DNA of 64,000 nt from an uncultured Kiloniellaceae bacterium (GTDB lineage Bacteria > Pseudomonadota > Alphaproteobacteria > Kiloniellales > Kiloniellaceae): assembly GCA_947493695.1 (NCBI GenBank), contig CANLSF010000004.1:310001-374000 (forward strand), written 5' to 3'. Both the position numbers and the translations under genes were made by a program. The notes beneath the pieces are model-generated. The model was not told the origin of the DNA, made no database searches, and saw only the letters and a program-made list of their open reading frames with translations. Positions 61,870 through 64,000 of this stretch are shown piece by piece (position 1 is the first letter of the stretch; every line of letters begins with the position of its first letter).

Positions 61870-63139
61870 TCGCGCTGATGACCTCCAAACCGCCAAGATA
61901 GGGACGCAGGGCTTCCGGAATGGCGATTGATCCGTCCGCCTGCTGGTAGTTCTCGACGACTGCGATCAGGCAACGGCCAACCGCGACACCGGATCCGTTC
62001 AGGGTATGTACAAAGGACGTGCCCTTTTCCCCCGCTGTTTTGAAGCGAGCTTTCATCCGCCGCGCCTGGAATTCCCCGCAGGTCGAGCAGCTCGAAATTT
62101 CCCGGTAAGCTTTCTGGCCGGGCAACCAGACTTCGATATCGTGGGTGCGCTGTGCGCCAAACCCGGTGTCACCGCTAGCCAGAACCATCACGCGATAAGA
62201 CAGGCCAAGCCGTTTCAGCACTTCTTCCGCGCAACCGGTCATGCGCTCCAGTTCAGCGTCTGATTCATCCGGATGGACGATCGACACCAGTTCGGTCTTT
62301 TCAAACTGATGCTGGCGCAGCATCCCGCGGGTATCCTTGCCAGCCGAACCAGCTTCCGAGCGAAAACAAGGCGTTAATGCCGTTACCCGGATCGGAAGTT
62401 CCGCCGCATCGAGAATGGAATCCGCAACCATATTGGTCAGCGGCACCTCAGCGGTGGGGATCAGCCAAAGCCCATCTTCTGTCCGGAAGGAGTCTTCACC
62501 GAACTTTGGCAACTGCCCGGTTCCGTAAAGCACCTGATCGCGCACCAGCAAGGGAGGAATGACTTCGGTGTAACCGTGCTCGCGGGTATGCAGATCCATC
62601 ATGAACTGCCCGAGCGCCCGGTGCAGACGCGCAATACCGCTGCGCATCACGACAAAGCGCGCGCCCGAGAGCTTGGCGGCAGCCTCAAAATCCATGAAAC
62701 CCAGAGCTTCACCGATTTCGAAGTGCTGCTTTGGCTCAAAGTCGAAATTACGCAACTCACCAACAGTGCGCAGGCATACATTGTCTGACTCGTCGGCGCC
62801 ATCGGGAATATCGGACCGCAACAGGTTCGGGAGACCGGAGAGAATGCCTTCAAGCTGCTCTCCAGTCGTCTTTTCGGCTTCTTCAAGGGTGGTCATGCGG
62901 GACTTGATATCCGCTACCTCTGCGATCAGAGCGTCGGCGGACTCGCCATTCTTTTTCGCCATTCCGATGGACTTGGACGCTTCATTCCGCCGGGTTTGCA
63001 GTTCCTGCAATTGCGTCTGCGTTTCGCGACGGGTGACATCCATCTCTATGATGCTTTTCGCCATCGGAGCGATGCCCCGTCTGGCCATACCGGCATCAAA
63101 AGTCTCCGGATTCTCGCGGATCCATCTCAGGTCGAACAT
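61862..63139 (-). CDS. serS: Serine--tRNA ligase
   Basis: Class II synthetase charging tRNA-Ser (425 aa). An N-terminal antiparallel coiled coil (about 30-100) grips the long variable arm. Catalytic motif 2 is [18 protein letters not shown] followed by HQFEKTELV, and motif 3 is [18 protein letters not shown]. It heads the serS-surE-pcm-nlpD-like run and follows tatC by 145 bases. Confidence 0.97.
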   Translation of the reverse strand: MFDLRWIRENPETFDAGMARRGIAPMAKSIIEMDVTRRETQTQLQELQTRRNEASKSIGMAKKNGESADALIAEVADIKSRMTTLEEAEKTTGEQLEGILSGLPNLLRSDIPDGADESDNVCLRTVGELRNFDFEPKQHFEIGEALGFMDFEAAAKLSGARFVVMRSGIARLHRALGQFMMDLHTREHGYTEVIPPLLVRDQVLYGTGQLPKFGEDSFRTEDGLWLIPTAEVPLTNMVADSILDAAELPIRVTALTPCFRSEAGSAGKDTRGMLRQHQFEKTELVSIVHPDESDAELERMTGCAEEVLKRLGLSYRVMVLASGDTGFGAQRTHDIEVWLPGQKAYREISSCSTCGEFQARRMKARFKTAGEKGTSFVHTLNGSGVAVGRCLIAVVENYQQADGSIAIPEALRPYLGGLEVISAND

Positions 63140-63284
63140 TGGCTCTCTGATCGTTAGTTAAGGGTTATAAACCATACCGATACCTGACTTATACGGCCTA
63201 GGAGGACTCGCGTCCATGGCCTTGCAGCAGGTTTGCCGAGGCATCTTGAAAGGGAGATTCCAATCGCTGTGCGGGAGGCTTTTC

Positions 63285-64000
63285 TTAAGCCGTCCCGGAC
63301 CCGTCGCTATCTTCGGAGGCTTCGTCCGCAGCGCGTTTTTTCTCGACCATGCGGGCCAGCAGAATGGAAAGCTCGTAAAGCAGGATAATCGGAATTGCCA
63401 GAAGCAGCTGGCTGATCGGATCCGGCGGCGTGAAAATGGCAGCAACGATGAATACACCGACAATGGCGTATTTACGTTTCGCGGCCATGCCTGCCGAGGT
63501 GGCGATGCCGACCCGTGCCATGAGGGTCATCAAAACCGGGAGCTCGAAGCAGATACCAAACGCGAAAATGAGCTTCATAATCAGGGAAAGATACTGATCG
63601 ACCTTGGTTTCCAGCTCAATCGCGAGCGTGCCGCTGGTTCCTGTCTTCTCGAAGGAGATAAAGAACTCAGAGGCAACCGGGAAAATAACGTAATAAACCA
63701 GCGATCCGCCAATGAAGAAAAGGATCGGAGTGGCAATCAGAAATGGCGCTATTGCGGTCTTTTCGTTTTCATACAGACCTGGCGCAATAAACATCCAGAT
63801 CTGGATCAGAAAGACGGGTACGCAAAGAAAAGCTCCAGCAAAGAAAGCGACCTTCACATAGGTAAAGAACACCTCAGTCAGGTCCGTGAAGATCAGCCGT
63901 CTGACCTGTCCGGAGTTCTCATGGGCCTTGAGAACGTCCGCAAGCGGTTGCGTCAGAAACTCAAAAATACCCTCTGCAAAGGCAAAGCAGAGCAAAAACG
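63285..64000 (-). CDS. tatC: Sec-independent protein translocase TatC (start cut by window)
   Basis: Core membrane subunit of the twin-arginine translocase; recognises Tat signal peptides such as the one on the small GMC subunit in this window. The visible part covers 238 residues with about five of six spans, including FTDLTEVFFTYVKVAFFAG, VYYVIFPVASEFF and FTPPDPISQLLLAIPIILLYELS, plus an acidic tail. The first span and start codon lie beyond the window end, since the frame is open to base 64000. Confidence 0.95.
   Translation of the reverse strand, partial: FLLCFAFAEGIFEFLTQPLADVLKAHENSGQVRRLIFTDLTEVFFTYVKVAFFAGAFLCVPVFLIQIWMFIAPGLYENEKTAIAPFLIATPILFFIGGSLVYYVIFPVASEFFISFEKTGTSGTLAIELETKVDQYLSLIMKLIFAFGICFELPVLMTLMARVGIATSAGMAAKRKYAIVGVFIVAAIFTPPDPISQLLLAIPIILLYELSILLARMVEKKRAADEASEDSDGSGTA

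Noticed and set aside
1-64000. CRISPR arrays, insertion sequences, prophage genes
   Set aside because: No regularly spaced repeats, transposase or phage proteins were recognised anywhere in the window.

Overview
This 64 kb window looks like ordinary chromosome of an alphaproteobacterium, most likely Rhodospirillales in the broad sense. The signs are DUF3126, the 'MCHIFAGQDP' ribbon-helix-helix protein, ElaA, an NDUFAF6-type synthase relative, an Mth938/NDUFAF3 homologue beside secF-secD-yajC, the serS-surE-pcm-nlpD-like run, and two sites with the exact CtrA consensus TTAA-N7-TTAAC. No transposase, integrase, phage gene, CRISPR array or rRNA was seen. One tRNA gene (Lys, UUU) is present.

Layout. 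0.2-6.2 kb: DksA/TraR-type zinc finger protein, DUF3126, a small possibly leaderless ORF in an AT-rich patch, a Gfo/Idh/MocA dehydrogenase, a VOC protein with MTA/SAH nucleosidase, and a MoxR ATPase with a CoxE-type VWA protein. 6.6-10 kb: a three-gene operon (small YLDPG membrane protein, bipartite NoeA-like methyltransferase, membrane sulfatase-superfamily enzyme) preceded by overlapping CtrA-type boxes. 10-18.7 kb: PEP-CTERM protein, a 7TM receptor fused to an AraC DNA-binding domain, GNAT, lipoproteins, a PilZ protein with a CtrA-type box, a Na/Pi cotransporter and a retropepsin-like protease. 18.7-24.6 kb: a LacI-controlled ABC importer with a phosphodiesterase and a visible operator. 25-31 kb: VOC protein, a Tat-exported GMC dehydrogenase pair, then an arylsulfotransferase-small membrane protein-membrane protein-sulfotransferase operon. 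31-35.4 kb: PepSY protein, two-component system, PAP2 phosphatase, cytochrome b561 and tRNA-Lys. 35.7-48.7 kb: coaD, gyrA, a binding protein with a hybrid histidine kinase, elaA-like, ssb, uvrA and GNAT. 48.9-64 kb: orphan TAXI lipoprotein, trmFO, NDUFAF6-like, sodB, OmpA-like lipoprotein, Mth938-like, secF-secD-yajC, DUF815 ATPase, nlpD-like, pcm, surE, serS and the start-truncated tatC.

The most unusual content is a pair of loci 20 kb apart (6.6-10 kb and 28-31 kb). Each encodes a tiny protein with a cleavable signal peptide whose predicted mature form begins Tyr-x-x-Pro-Gly-x-Gly, followed by one membrane span and a basic tail. Each sits with group-transfer enzymes: methyl transfer and a sulfatase-fold enzyme in one, two different sulfotransferase types in the other. 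I read these as two versions of an envelope-modification system, one probably under CtrA control. The function is inference. Secondary leads are the 7TM-AraC fusion with 21-bp-spaced direct repeats nearby, a sensor kinase that appears to need an ATT start codon, and a periplasmic binding protein paired with a hybrid kinase.
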